A stretch of DNA of 32,871 nt from Bacteroidales bacterium (GCA_012513315.1 JAAZCL010000091.1:1-32871); one strand, 5' to 3'; shown: positions 1 through 10,061, counted from the first letter of the stretch. Program-made: numbers and translations. The notes: a model not told the origin generated them from the letters alone.

Positions 1-1
1 C

Positions 2-1441
2 TCTTTACCACTTGGGTTCTTTTCTGAAGAAAGAAAAGGAGATATACTAGCAAGAATTTCGGGAGACGTAAATGAGGTGGAGAACTCCGTGATGAGTTCG
101 TTAGACATGCTTTTCAAAAACCCAATACTCATTGTTATATATCTAGTAACAATGACAATTTTGAGTTGGCAGCTTACACTATTTGTTTTGGTGGTTCTTC
201 CAATTATGGGATTTATAATGGGCAGAGTTGGCAGAAACCTCAAAAGAAGCTCATTTGAAGCACAAAACAAATGGGGTGAGTTAATGTCTCAAATTGAAGA
301 AACACTAAGTGGACTACGAATTATAAAAGCCTTTGTTGCCGAAGACAAGATCTCTAAACGATTTCATTACGGAAGCAATCAATTCAGAAGAATGTCGAAC
401 AGAATTTCGCGCAGACAACAACTGGCACATCCAATGAGTGAGCTTTTGGGAACCATTACAATTGCAATTGTATTATGGTTTGGGGGTTCACTTATCCTTG
501 GCAACAACAGTATAATTGATGCTGCAACATTTATATATTATCTTACAATATTCTATAGTATTATTAATCCTGCAAAAGAATTCTCCAGATCTGCGTATGC
601 TGTACAACGTGGATTGGCTTCTATGGAAAGGATTGACAAGATTCTAGATGCCAAAAACACTATTGCAGATCCTCAAAAACCCGCAATACTAACATTTAAC
701 AAAAGCATCAATTATAAGGATGTTTGGTTTAAATACAATAATGATTGGGTTATAAAAGGAGTAAACCTTACTATTGAGAAGGGAAAATCCGTAGCCCTTG
801 TAGGTCAATCGGGGTCGGGTAAATCTACAATGGCCGATATTTTACCTAGGTTTTACGATATACAAAAAGGTGGTATATTTATTGATGACATTAATATAAA
901 AGACTTCAAAATTAGCGAGCTAAGATCGCTAATGGGAAATGTAAATCAAGACCCCATTCTTTTTAACGATACATTTTATAACAACATTGCATTTGGCGTT
1001 AAAGAAGCAAGCGAGAGCCAAATAATTGAAGCAGCAAAAGTGGCCAATGCACACGAATTTATAATGGCGACCGAGAAAGGCTATTCAACAAATATTGGCG
1101 ATCGTGGGGGTAAGCTTTCGGGTGGCCAAAGACAAAGAATTAGCATTGCAAGAGCAGTATTAAAGAATCCCGAAATTCTTATTCTGGATGAAGCAACCTC
1201 TGCACTCGACACAGACTCAGAAAGGCTGGTTCAAGAAGCATTAGATGTATTAATGAAGGATCGCACAACTATTATTATTGCGCACAGGCTTTCAACAATA
1301 AAGAATGCTGATAAAATATATGTATTGAAAGAGGGAGAAATTGTAGAGTCGGGAAAACACGATACTCTGTATGCTCAAAATGGCTATTACACTAAGTTAT
1401 GTGATATGCAAGGTAATTTAATAACAGAGGAGTCTTTTTAA
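2..1441 (+). CDS. ABC transporter, ATP-binding/permease protein (MsbA/lipid exporter type), 5' end outside window
   Basis: The frame is open from base 2 upstream of the listed Met (SLPLGFFSEERKGDILARISGDVNEVENSVM). TM domain followed by an NBD with Walker A GQSGSGKST, signature LSGGQRQR and Walker B ILILDEATSALD. Confidence 0.93.
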   Translation, partial: SLPLGFFSEERKGDILARISGDVNEVENSVMSSLDMLFKNPILIVIYLVTMTILSWQLTLFVLVVLPIMGFIMGRVGRNLKRSSFEAQNKWGELMSQIEETLSGLRIIKAFVAEDKISKRFHYGSNQFRRMSNRISRRQQLAHPMSELLGTITIAIVLWFGGSLILGNNSIIDAATFIYYLTIFYSIINPAKEFSRSAYAVQRGLASMERIDKILDAKNTIADPQKPAILTFNKSINYKDVWFKYNNDWVIKGVNLTIEKGKSVALVGQSGSGKSTMADILPRFYDIQKGGIFIDDINIKDFKISELRSLMGNVNQDPILFNDTFYNNIAFGVKEASESQIIEAAKVANAHEFIMATEKGYSTNIGDRGGKLSGGQRQRISIARAVLKNPEILILDEATSALDTDSERLVQEALDVLMKDRTTIIIAHRLSTIKNADKIYVLKEGEIVESGKHDTLYAQNGYYTKLCDMQGNLITEESF

Positions 1442-1451
1442 ATAGACTCCT
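1428..1451. terminator. Bidirectional hairpin at a convergent gene junction
   Basis: Perfect 8-bp inverted repeat AGGAGTCT-ttttaaat-AGACTCCT. The stop codons of both flanking genes (1439-1441 + and 1438-1440 -) lie in the loop. Confidence 0.6.
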
Positions 1452-3366
1452 TTGCAACTCTTTCCAAAACTCTGTCAACGGCTTCAAATGGTGAGTTTAT
1501 ACTCTGAAACTCTGGAACTATCTCCTTCATCTTCCTAACGGTTCGCATATCATCGTATTCGTATGATGACCTAATAAGTGAATCAATTTTCTGAGCAACC
1601 TCCTGATATTCATATTCACGAACATTGGCAATCATTATTTTTTCGTGATGAGTAGGTTTTGTATGCTCAGCATTATTTAGGAGCTCTTCATATAGTTTCT
1701 CGCCATTGCGTAATCCTGTAAACTCAATCTTAACATTAGTAGATCCCGACAACTTTATCATTCTTTTAGCCAGATCAACAATTTTGACCGGTTTGCCCAT
1801 ATCAAAAATAAATATTTCACCCCCTTTACCCATAGCGCCTGCCTCAAGCACTAGCTGACAAGCTTCGGGTATTGTCATGAAATATCTTATTATTTCGGGA
1901 TGTGTTACGGTAACGGGACCCCCATGCTTTATTTGCTCTTTAAACAAAGGAATAACCGAACCGTTAGATCCTAGTACATTACCAAAACGAGTAGTTATAA
2001 ACTGTGTCTTTTTATCTGTATCTTTTTCGAAATGCTTAGCTAATGATTGTACATATATTTCGCATATACGTTTTGAACAACCCATAATATTTGATGGATT
2101 AACTGCTTTATCAGTTGAAACCATTACAAACTTACTTGCCTTATATTTTATTGCAAGATCGGATATAACTTTAGTGCCTAAGATATTGGTTTGAACAGCC
2201 TCAGAAACATTAACCTCCATCATTGGTACATGCTTATACGCTGCTGCATGAAAAATGAACTGCGGTCGTGTTCTTGAAAATATCTTATCCATTCTGGAAT
2301 GATTGTTTACACTTGCAACCACTATTTCTGTTCTAAGAAACTTCCATTTTTCTTTTAACTCCAGGTAAAGATCGTGCAGTGGAGTTTCGGCCTGATCAAT
2401 CAATATTATACTATTAGGATTAAAAGACGCTACCTGTCTTACTATTTCGCTACCAATAGAGCCAGCTGCACCTGTTACCATCACTCGCTTTCCTTCTATA
2501 TTAGACGCAATATCTAACATATTAATTTTAATTGGCTCGCGAGGCAGCAAGTCTTCAATTTGTATATCCTTAATCTGCTCTCTACTCTTCAATGAACCAT
2601 CCCATTCATTAATTGGAACAGTTGTAAGAAGCGAGATATCATGATCTACAAAATTGGCTAAGAGTGTTGAATTCTTAATTTCATCCATCTTTTGTGGAGA
2701 AACTATTATAGTTCTTACATCCTTGCTCTCCAGAGTTCTAAATAGATTATCATTATTTTCATGTATGGTAACACCCATTATCTCCTTGCCCACCATATGA
2801 TCCTCATCGGATATAAAACCTAAAACACGATATTTAAACTCGTTATTCCCTTTTAATGCTTTAGCTACACTGATACCCGCTTGTTTGGTACCATAAATAA
2901 ATACATTAACTGGCTTTACATTATTGCCTGTAATTACTTCATAAACCTCTTTTACGATAATTCTGGAGAATATCATTAAAAAAGTATTAAAAGAGAATAT
3001 AGATATATAAGTTTGAGTAGGTAGATGAAATACTTCGTTGAATCGCATTATAATATTAACAGCAATTAATGTTGCAGTGTAACCAAAAATTAATGCGTAC
3101 ACAATTCTGAGTAAATCAGTAAATGAAGAAAAACGCAGAATACCACTAAAAGTTCGTAATGATACAAAAGCAATAGTGTTAAAGAATATCAGAAGTAGGC
3201 ATAATGTTGTACCATCTCTTCTTACATCAAGAGTTAATCCTTCAAAACCATATCCAATAAGATACATTATAAGGCAAGAAAAGACAATCATTAATGTATC
3301 AATAACAAGAATGGCAGTTCTGGAAAGAACTCTACGTGCTAAATAATTTTGAATAATTTTGCTCAT
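1438..3366 (-). CDS. Membrane-anchored nucleoside-diphosphate sugar epimerase/dehydratase (CapD/WbpM/FlaA1-like)
   Basis: N-terminal TM helices, then an SDR domain with GAAGSIGSEIVRQ and the C-terminal signature MTIPEACQLVLEAGAMGKGGEIFIFDMGKPVKI. Confidence 0.9.
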   Translation of the reverse strand: MSKIIQNYLARRVLSRTAILVIDTLMIVFSCLIMYLIGYGFEGLTLDVRRDGTTLCLLLIFFNTIAFVSLRTFSGILRFSSFTDLLRIVYALIFGYTATLIAVNIIMRFNEVFHLPTQTYISIFSFNTFLMIFSRIIVKEVYEVITGNNVKPVNVFIYGTKQAGISVAKALKGNNEFKYRVLGFISDEDHMVGKEIMGVTIHENNDNLFRTLESKDVRTIIVSPQKMDEIKNSTLLANFVDHDISLLTTVPINEWDGSLKSREQIKDIQIEDLLPREPIKINMLDIASNIEGKRVMVTGAAGSIGSEIVRQVASFNPNSIILIDQAETPLHDLYLELKEKWKFLRTEIVVASVNNHSRMDKIFSRTRPQFIFHAAAYKHVPMMEVNVSEAVQTNILGTKVISDLAIKYKASKFVMVSTDKAVNPSNIMGCSKRICEIYVQSLAKHFEKDTDKKTQFITTRFGNVLGSNGSVIPLFKEQIKHGGPVTVTHPEIIRYFMTIPEACQLVLEAGAMGKGGEIFIFDMGKPVKIVDLAKRMIKLSGSTNVKIEFTGLRNGEKLYEELLNNAEHTKPTHHEKIMIANVREYEYQEVAQKIDSLIRSSYEYDDMRTVRKMKEIVPEFQSINSPFEAVDRVLERVAKESI

Positions 3367-3458
3367 CAGCTTATAAGTCTTTGTATTACTTTACGATAGT
3401 GGTGTAGAACAAAGATATAATAAATTTCACATTTAGTGGTTTTACCCAATAAAATGAT

Positions 3459-5096
3459 TCACTTATATTCTTCATTAATTATACTTTCTCTTTTTGTCTT
3501 GCCTGTTTCAACAAGCTCAATCCCTTTATGTATCAGGGGATCATCCTTATAGTAAGCAGCCCAGAAGGCTTCTTCGCCAAAGAAATTTCTTACAATATAA
3601 GCGTGTAAATTTTTCTCAAACAAATCGCTAGACTCCTGTATATAGTATGGTCTTATCCTCACTCCGTTATTATCTGCGAAACTAACCAAATTCATTAAAA
3701 GTGGTTGTTGACGTAGATATCTGTAAAGTTCAGACCAAGTATCAAAGCTACTTAGTTGCTTTCTGTTAGAATCTGAATATATCATTGCATACTGTTCATC
3801 TAGTCTACTATTAACAACTGTATTGAAATATGAGTTCACTCCAACTGTATCACGTGGTATAAAAATATCGGGCATAATGCCATCTCCTCCATAAACAGCT
3901 CTATTGCCAATAGTTTGATATAGGGTAAGGTTGTTTGAAATAGTATCTATATTAATATAATCACCCTTAAGATACCTATTTATAGCATCCATCTCGTACT
4001 CATCATATTTGCCTTTCTCATATTTTCTTTGAATAGAGCGGCCAGAAGCTGTATAGTATCTTGCAACAGTGAGCCTTACTGCAGAGCCGTCGGGAAAAAG
4101 CCTTTGACTTTGCACTATACCCTTTCCAAAAGAGCGTCTCCCAATTACTAAACCTCTATCGTGGTCTTGAATTGCTCCTGCAAAGATTTCACTTGCCGAT
4201 GCACTCAACTCATCAATAAGTACAACAACATCATCCTCTTTACTAATTCCAGAACCATTAGCGTAATTATCAGTCCTAGGAAAATCACGTCCCTCTGCAT
4301 AAACAATTAGATCACCTTTTTGCAAAAACTCATTTACCATTGCAACAACCACCTCTAACGCCCCGCCAGAATTTCCTCTTAGATCTATTATAAATGAGTT
4401 AGCACCCTGGCTTTTTAGTTTTGATATAGCAGAGATAAATTCACTGAAAGTATTGAACCCAAAATTAGTGCCTAGCTTAATAAAACCAATTTTATCAGTA
4501 AGCATATAAGATGCGTTTACACTGTTAGTAGGTATATTGCCACGAGTAACAAAAATATCGTGTATCTCGCTGCTATCTGCCGCTTTAATACCAAGCTTTA
4601 CTTCTGTTCCGCCTTCACCCCGTAGTTTTTTAAGTACCTCTTCATTTTTTATGTTCTTACCAGCAACAACAGAATCATCAACTAAAACAATTCTATCCCA
4701 AGGAGTAATACCGGCTGCCTCAGAAGGTCCGCCAGGCACTATACTTGTAACAACAATGGTATCTTTTAATACATAAAAGCTTACTCCAATTCCTGTAAAA
4801 TGACCTTCAAGCGATTCGTTTACACGCTTCATATCTTCTGCCGATATATACTCGGAGTGAGGATCTAACTCTTGCAATATATTGGGTAGTGCATCTTCAA
4901 CCAGATTATACATATCTACACTATCTACATACGATTCTCGCACATAGTTTAAAACAGCACCCATTTTGCCAAAACCATCCACCCTACCGGTTCTGCCGAG
5001 TACACCATACTTACTACCAATAAATATTCCTAATGCTATACCTATAGCTATCCATAAGGGCAACCAGGTACCTTTTCTACTTTCTGAATTCATCAA
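3459..5096 (-). CDS. S41 family C-terminal processing peptidase (CtpA-like) with PDZ domain
   Basis: N-terminal TM, PDZ region (GIGVSFYV...GPSEAAGITPWDRIVLVDD), catalytic LSASASEIFAGAIQDHDRGLVIGRRSFGKG. Confidence 0.93.
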   Translation of the reverse strand: MMNSESRKGTWLPLWIAIGIALGIFIGSKYGVLGRTGRVDGFGKMGAVLNYVRESYVDSVDMYNLVEDALPNILQELDPHSEYISAEDMKRVNESLEGHFTGIGVSFYVLKDTIVVTSIVPGGPSEAAGITPWDRIVLVDDSVVAGKNIKNEEVLKKLRGEGGTEVKLGIKAADSSEIHDIFVTRGNIPTNSVNASYMLTDKIGFIKLGTNFGFNTFSEFISAISKLKSQGANSFIIDLRGNSGGALEVVVAMVNEFLQKGDLIVYAEGRDFPRTDNYANGSGISKEDDVVVLIDELSASASEIFAGAIQDHDRGLVIGRRSFGKGIVQSQRLFPDGSAVRLTVARYYTASGRSIQRKYEKGKYDEYEMDAINRYLKGDYINIDTISNNLTLYQTIGNRAVYGGDGIMPDIFIPRDTVGVNSYFNTVVNSRLDEQYAMIYSDSNRKQLSSFDTWSELYRYLRQQPLLMNLVSFADNNGVRIRPYYIQESSDLFEKNLHAYIVRNFFGEEAFWAAYYKDDPLIHKGIELVETGKTKRESIINEEYK

Positions 5097-5112
5097 CTCT
5101 CTCTATCGTTTT

Positions 5113-5544
5113 TTAATCCGTTTCTACTGAAACCAACTCTATCTTAGCTCTTTTTAATAATTCAATACCATCGCTCAACCTGTAGGCATCTGAATAAACA
5201 ACTCGTCTTATTCCTGCCTGTATAATTAATTTTGCACACTCAATGCACGGAGATGAGGTTACATATAGAGTTGCACCATTGCTGCTATTATTTGAGCGTG
5301 CAACCTTTGTTATAGCGTTAGCCTCTGCATGCAAGACATAAGGCTTTGTTGTATCATTCTCATCTTCGCATATATTTTCAAATCCCGATGGAGTACCATT
5401 ATACCCATCAGAGATAATCATTTTATCTTTTACTAAAAGTGAACCCACTTTTCTGCGCTTACAGTAGGAGTTCTCTGCCCATATAAAAGCCATCCTCATA
5501 TATCTTCTATCTAGAAGATCTTGCTTCACCTCATTTTCGTTCAT
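5113..5544 (-). CDS. dCMP/deoxycytidylate deaminase family protein
   Basis: Zn-binding cytidine deaminase motifs HAEANAI and PCIECAKLI; GYNGTPSGFENICE. Confidence 0.92.
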   Translation of the reverse strand: MNENEVKQDLLDRRYMRMAFIWAENSYCKRRKVGSLLVKDKMIISDGYNGTPSGFENICEDENDTTKPYVLHAEANAITKVARSNNSSNGATLYVTSSPCIECAKLIIQAGIRRVVYSDAYRLSDGIELLKRAKIELVSVETD

Positions 5545-5565
5545 AAATACAGATAACTTTTATAA

Positions 5566-6414
5566 TTAAATTGCTTTAAGACTCATATCTAAACACATTA
5601 CAGAGTGTGTAAGTGCACCAACTGATATAAAATCAACACCTGTTAATGCATATCCGCGAATTGTACTGAAATTAATTCCACCTGATGATTCCAGCTCTAC
5701 CCTGCCATTAACTATTTGAACGGCCTCCTTGGTTTTTTCAATGCTAAAATTATCAAGCATAATTCTATCTACTCCTCCTACTCTTAGCGCTTCATTAAGC
5801 TCTTCGAGACTTCTTACCTCTATCTCAATTTTTAAATCCTTATTATTATCCTTCAAATACTGTTTGGCTCTAAGTATAGCATTTTCTATGCCTCCTGCAA
5901 AATCTACATGATTGTCTTTGAGCAAAATCATATCAAATAATCCTATTCTATGATTTACTCCACCACCAATTTTTACCGCTTGTTTCTCTAAAAGACGCAT
6001 ACCCGGAGTTGTTTTGCGAGTATCTAAAACTTTAGCAGTAGTACCCTCCAGTTCTTTTACATACATACTGGTAATAGTAGCAATACCACTCATTCTTTGC
6101 ATAATATTTAGAACAAGTCGCTCCGCTTGCAAGATCGACTGCACTTTTCCCTTAACTATAAAAGCTACATCTCCCTTTTTTACATGTGCTCCATCGTTTA
6201 TAAATACCTCAACTTTTAAATCTGAGTCGAGCTTTTTAAATACACCAATTGCAACTTCAACACCAGCAAGGATACCATCTTCTTTAATAATTAGCTCAGA
6301 AGAGCCTATTTCGGTTATGGGTATACAGCTTAATGTTGTGTGATCTCCATCGCCAATATCTTCGGCAAAAGCCAAGTCTACTAGGCTGCTTATCAACTTT
6401 TTCTCGTCCATCAA
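5566..6414 (-). CDS. nadC: Nicotinate-nucleotide pyrophosphorylase (carboxylating), quinolinate phosphoribosyltransferase
   Basis: AEDIGDGDHTT, ERLVLNIMQRMSGIAT, DTRKTTPGMRLLEKQAVKIGGGVNHRIGLFDMILLKDNH, LESSGGINFSTI. Confidence 0.95.
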   Translation of the reverse strand: MMDEKKLISSLVDLAFAEDIGDGDHTTLSCIPITEIGSSELIIKEDGILAGVEVAIGVFKKLDSDLKVEVFINDGAHVKKGDVAFIVKGKVQSILQAERLVLNIMQRMSGIATITSMYVKELEGTTAKVLDTRKTTPGMRLLEKQAVKIGGGVNHRIGLFDMILLKDNHVDFAGGIENAILRAKQYLKDNNKDLKIEIEVRSLEELNEALRVGGVDRIMLDNFSIEKTKEAVQIVNGRVELESSGGINFSTIRGYALTGVDFISVGALTHSVMCLDMSLKAI

Positions 6415-6601
6415 TTAATGTTTATAAGAGACAGGCCAGTTTGCAACTTAAACAACCGAACGCCTGTTTTGTTAATAATTTTGAATAATAATTTATGCAA
6501 AATTACAAATTTATCGGCTATATTTGTAACTACTGAACGTTTTTAATTGTTTGGGACAAAGATATATCGGTCAAACATTAGAAATCTTGTAGTTTAATTA
6601 T

Positions 6602-7075
6602 ATGAAAATATTACTTATAGCTGTTGGCAAAACCGATAAAAAGCTAATTTCTCAATTAATTGATGAGTATATTAAGAGAATAAAATTTTATATACCTATT
6701 GAATTAAAAGCATTGCCGGATGTAAAAAAGAGTAAAAACTTATCGGAGAAAGAACAAAAAATATTGGAGGGCCATAGTATTAAGAAATGCCTGCAACCTT
6801 CTGATTATATAGTATTACTCGACGATAAAGGCAAACAACTTACATCTAAAGATTTTGCAAAGTATATTGAAAATAAAACGACTTCTGTATCTAAACGTTT
6901 GGTATTCTTAATTGGTGGACCGTACGGTTTTTCTGAAGAAATTGTAGCTGTTTCAAATGAAAAACTCTCACTTTCTAAAATGACTTTAACGCATCAAATG
7001 GTTAGATTATTATTTACAGAACAGATTTATCGAGCAATGACAATATTGAATAATGAACCATATCATCATGAATAA
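6602..7075 (+). CDS. rlmH: 23S rRNA (pseudouridine-1915-N3)-methyltransferase RlmH (SPOUT)
   Basis: 157 aa; LDDKGKQLTSKDFA, FLIGGPYGFSEE, SLSKMTLTHQMVRLLFTEQIYRAMTILNNEPYHHE. Confidence 0.96.
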   Translation: MKILLIAVGKTDKKLISQLIDEYIKRIKFYIPIELKALPDVKKSKNLSEKEQKILEGHSIKKCLQPSDYIVLLDDKGKQLTSKDFAKYIENKTTSVSKRLVFLIGGPYGFSEEIVAVSNEKLSLSKMTLTHQMVRLLFTEQIYRAMTILNNEPYHHE

Positions 7076-7100
7076 TATAATTGAATAAAACATCAACAAT

Positions 7101-7286
7101 ATGCCTAGAATGAAAAAAGTTCTTACAGTTTTATGGGTTATAATTGCCATACTGGCAATTGCATCAATGGCATCATTAATTATATTTCCACAGTGGAAAG
7201 GAGTTTTCTTAGCAGGAGGTGGTGGCTTCCTGATATTTAATATATTATTATCTATGTTTTTTATTAAGAGAAATTATAAAAACTGA
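7101..7286 (+). CDS. Small two-TM hypothetical membrane protein
   Basis: 61-aa ORF 25 bp after rlmH on the same strand; two hydrophobic segments; ends just before a terminator-like hairpin. Confidence 0.6.
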   Translation: MPRMKKVLTVLWVIIAILAIASMASLIIFPQWKGVFLAGGGGFLIFNILLSMFFIKRNYKN

Positions 7287-7289
7287 TTT

Positions 7290-7323
7290 AATTTGGAGTG
7301 AAGTTAGCTGTCCACTCCAAATT
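7290..7323. terminator. Hairpin between convergent small-membrane-protein and AlkD-like genes
   Basis: Perfect 11-bp inverted repeat AATTTGGAGTG-N12-CACTCCAAATT. The stop codon of the minus-strand gene (7304-7306) lies in the loop. Confidence 0.65.
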
Positions 7324-7969
7324 CAAACTTTAGTATACTAAGTATTTCTTTCTCTACATGGTTTTCCGAACCCTCTAAGTGCGAAACTTTCTGCAATACA
7401 TTAGTGGCATTCTCACCAGAGATACGACCATAATATTTGAGCGTATTAAGAGCTGCTTGTCGCAATAACATTGATTGACTATTAAAGTCTGATATTGCAT
7501 TTTGAAGGAGTTCATCACAATTAATCTTTTCTACTGTTTCTGATTTTGTAATACACAATCTTGCAAACAACCAATAGCCGGTACAACGAATATGTTCAAT
7601 ATTGTTTTTTGCGCTTTCTTCAACCAACTCATTTGCATATGTAAGGTTCTGTAAAAGATTCTTGCAAAGTTGCTCTCGTAGCTCCTGATCTTTAATTTCA
7701 ACAATCCAACTCATTGCCAATTCTTTGCTAAATTCTTCAATTGGATATAGCAAAGTGGCTAAAATCTTTAGTTCGCGAACATCGTCACTCCATAAAGTTT
7801 CGGCTAATTCTTTATCTTGCTCATATTTTTCAGATATCTGATTTATTCTAGGAATGCCTACACCAAAATTCATTCTATAGTTAATGCCTTTATCGCGCAT
7901 GCTGGAAGATACAGCGCCGTTCATAGACAACCTCAAGTCGGTTCTTATTTTCTTTATTATTTCTTTCAT
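7304..7969 (-). CDS. DNA alkylation repair protein (AlkD-like HEAT-repeat fold)
   Basis: 221 aa; NYRMNFGVGIPRINQISEKYEQDKELAETLWSDDVRELKILATLL resembles AlkD-like DNA alkylation repair proteins. Confidence 0.8.
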   Translation of the reverse strand: MKEIIKKIRTDLRLSMNGAVSSSMRDKGINYRMNFGVGIPRINQISEKYEQDKELAETLWSDDVRELKILATLLYPIEEFSKELAMSWIVEIKDQELREQLCKNLLQNLTYANELVEESAKNNIEHIRCTGYWLFARLCITKSETVEKINCDELLQNAISDFNSQSMLLRQAALNTLKYYGRISGENATNVLQKVSHLEGSENHVEKEILSILKFEFGVDS

Positions 7970-8078
7970 TATTTATCTTCAATTAATAGATTACAAATTT
8001 AGCTCAATTCGCAATATTAAAATATCTTTTGTCTAAATTTCTCTATATTTGTATTTTCACAACTTAAATATCAATTAA

Positions 8079-8786
8079 ATGAGACTACTGTTAATTAGCA
8101 ATTCTACTAACCCAGGAGAAGACTATTTAGATTATCCAAAGAATAATATAAAAGATTTTTTGGGAGATAAATCAAAGAATGCCATTTTTATACCTTATGC
8201 AGCAGTAACCTTTTCTTTTGAAGAATATGAGAAAAAGGTAAACGACCGTTTTGCAGAAATAGGCCATCAAGTTACAAGTATTCACCGTTTTATAAATCCT
8301 ATTGAGGCAATTGAAAATTCTGATGCTATTGTAGTGGGTGGTGGCAACACATGGCAGCTTGTAAAGATGCTACAAGAGAAAGGTTTAATGAAGGTTATTC
8401 GCAAAAAGGTGAAGCAAGGCACACCATATATTGGCTGGAGTGCGGGATCAAATATAGCTTGTCCATCGTTGAAAACAACCAACGATATGCCTATTGTGGA
8501 GCCTATTAAGTTTAAAACCCTAAAGCTGGTGCCATTTCAAATAAACCCCCATTATCTGGATGATAACCCTGCAAACCATGGGGGTGAAACTCGCGAAGTG
8601 CGTATAAATGAGTTTATAGAAGTGAACAGAGAAACACATGTGGTGGGTCTGCGGGAAGGAACAATGCTTCTGCTTGAAAACAACGATTTAGCTTTAATTG
8701 GCAAAAGAAAGGCTAGAGTATTTAAGTATGGTCAAGAGCCTTTGGAACTCTCTGATGAGGATGACTTTAACTTCCTTCTGCAATAA
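8079..8786 (+). CDS. pepE: Dipeptidase E (S51 family, alpha-aspartyl dipeptidase)
   Basis: Catalytic serine context YIGWSAGSNIACPS; IVVGGGNTWQLVKML; FQINPHYLDDNPANHGGETREVRINEF. Confidence 0.92.
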   Translation: MRLLLISNSTNPGEDYLDYPKNNIKDFLGDKSKNAIFIPYAAVTFSFEEYEKKVNDRFAEIGHQVTSIHRFINPIEAIENSDAIVVGGGNTWQLVKMLQEKGLMKVIRKKVKQGTPYIGWSAGSNIACPSLKTTNDMPIVEPIKFKTLKLVPFQINPHYLDDNPANHGGETREVRINEFIEVNRETHVVGLREGTMLLLENNDLALIGKRKARVFKYGQEPLELSDEDDFNFLLQ

Positions 8787-8790
8787 ATAA

Positions 8791-8834
8791 AAAAGGGGGC
8801 CATATCTGCATTCAGATTAAGCTCCCCTATTTTA
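8791..8834. terminator. Terminator-like hairpin between convergent pepE and DHOD-like genes
   Basis: AAAAGGGGGC..ATCTG-catt-CAGAT..GCTCCCCTATTTT: nested inverted repeats with A-rich 5' and T-rich 3' flanks, suited to bidirectional termination. Confidence 0.65.
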
Positions 8835-8862
8835 CATCTATCCTAAAGTTATGAAGACATAC

Positions 8863-9879
8863 TTATAACTTCTCTCCAAAAATAGTATCTGAGTTTAGTA
8901 ACAGATCGATATACTGTGCTCTTTTATAAATAATTACGCTATCGTTTTTATTTAAAGCCATGTCTGATAGCTTTCCTTCAAAATCACTAATGCTGTTATA
9001 CCCTTTACTTTCCATCCATTCTGAAATTGTTTTGTTAATTTCAGAAATTACAGATGTACCATACTTATATACGGCACTTACAACCTGCACACATGTAGCA
9101 CCCGAAAGAAGTAGTTTTATTGCATCCTCTCCATCAAAAACACCTAAACTACTGCAAATATCGGCTTCAATACGTCCATGCAGCATTCCTGCGTATCTTA
9201 GAGATTTCTTGTAATCGCCTCTCCTACTTAAATTGAAAGATTTTTTATGCTTCTCTTTCTCAATATTAATATCAGGCTGAAAAAAGGCATTAAACATAAC
9301 CATAGCATCTACTCCAGTATTATCTAGCTGATGTGCAAAGTGTAATATATTGGTGTAATCTGGACTTAATTTTACACTCACTGGAATAGATAGTCTGTTT
9401 TTAATTTTAGAAACTAATTCAATTTGCTGTTTTTCAATTGCATTGCTATCTAAATCGAAACGAGTTGGTGTTTGATAAAGATTTAGTTCTATACCATCCA
9501 CACCAGTTTCTTCTATTAATGAAGCATAACGTATCCAAGATGACTCATTTACAGCATTTAAACTTGCAATAATCGGTATAGACACACTTTCCTTAGCTTT
9601 TCTAAGTTGATGCAAATAATGTTCAATTTCTGAGCGATCTATATTTGGATGATTGGTAAGCATCTCGGCATGTATGTCGTTATACTCTTCCAATTGCTCA
9701 TCATGTATCAAGTTATCCATTTGAATTTGTTCTTCAAAAATAGACTTATATACCACAGCGCCAACTCCTTCTTGTTCTGCTCTTTTAAGTACATCTGTTT
9801 TTGATGTCAGTTCACATGCACCTAATATAACCGGACTTTTTAGAAGGATTCCCATGTACGATGTTTCAAGGTTTCTCAT
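8863..9879 (-). CDS. Dihydroorotate dehydrogenase-like (FMN TIM-barrel) protein
   Basis: 338 aa; GVDGIELNLYQTPT, IPVSVKLSPDYTNI, DGEDAIKLLLSGATCVQVVSAVYKYG resemble the DHOD fold. Confidence 0.8.
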   Translation of the reverse strand: MRNLETSYMGILLKSPVILGACELTSKTDVLKRAEQEGVGAVVYKSIFEEQIQMDNLIHDEQLEEYNDIHAEMLTNHPNIDRSEIEHYLHQLRKAKESVSIPIIASLNAVNESSWIRYASLIEETGVDGIELNLYQTPTRFDLDSNAIEKQQIELVSKIKNRLSIPVSVKLSPDYTNILHFAHQLDNTGVDAMVMFNAFFQPDINIEKEKHKKSFNLSRRGDYKKSLRYAGMLHGRIEADICSSLGVFDGEDAIKLLLSGATCVQVVSAVYKYGTSVISEINKTISEWMESKGYNSISDFEGKLSDMALNKNDSVIIYKRAQYIDLLLNSDTIFGEKL

Positions 9880-10061
9880 TTTAATTTTGGTTTTATTGTT
9901 TATATAATTTAGTCTAGTATATGTCAGTAGTCACGAAATTACTTAAAATGTTTATAATAAACTGCATTTTATGATAGATATTTATACATAGAACTATAAT
10001 CACTCAATTTGTGTTTTAAATATCATACAGACAATTAAGGTAGTTATAAAATTATAGATAT

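Noticed and set aside
1877-2194. 105-aa plus-strand ORF
   Set aside because: Lies entirely antisense to the strongly supported CapD-like gene; composition looks like shadow coding.
6436-6473. ACAGGC...GCCTGT inverted repeat upstream of nadC
   Set aside because: Only 6-bp arms with a long AT-rich loop; it could be an NAD-related regulatory site but there is no further support.
8027-8051. TTTG ... TATATTTG upstream of pepE as a full promoter
   Set aside because: The -7 element matches well but the only TTG-like element is about 12 bp away instead of about 19; the full promoter call was not made.
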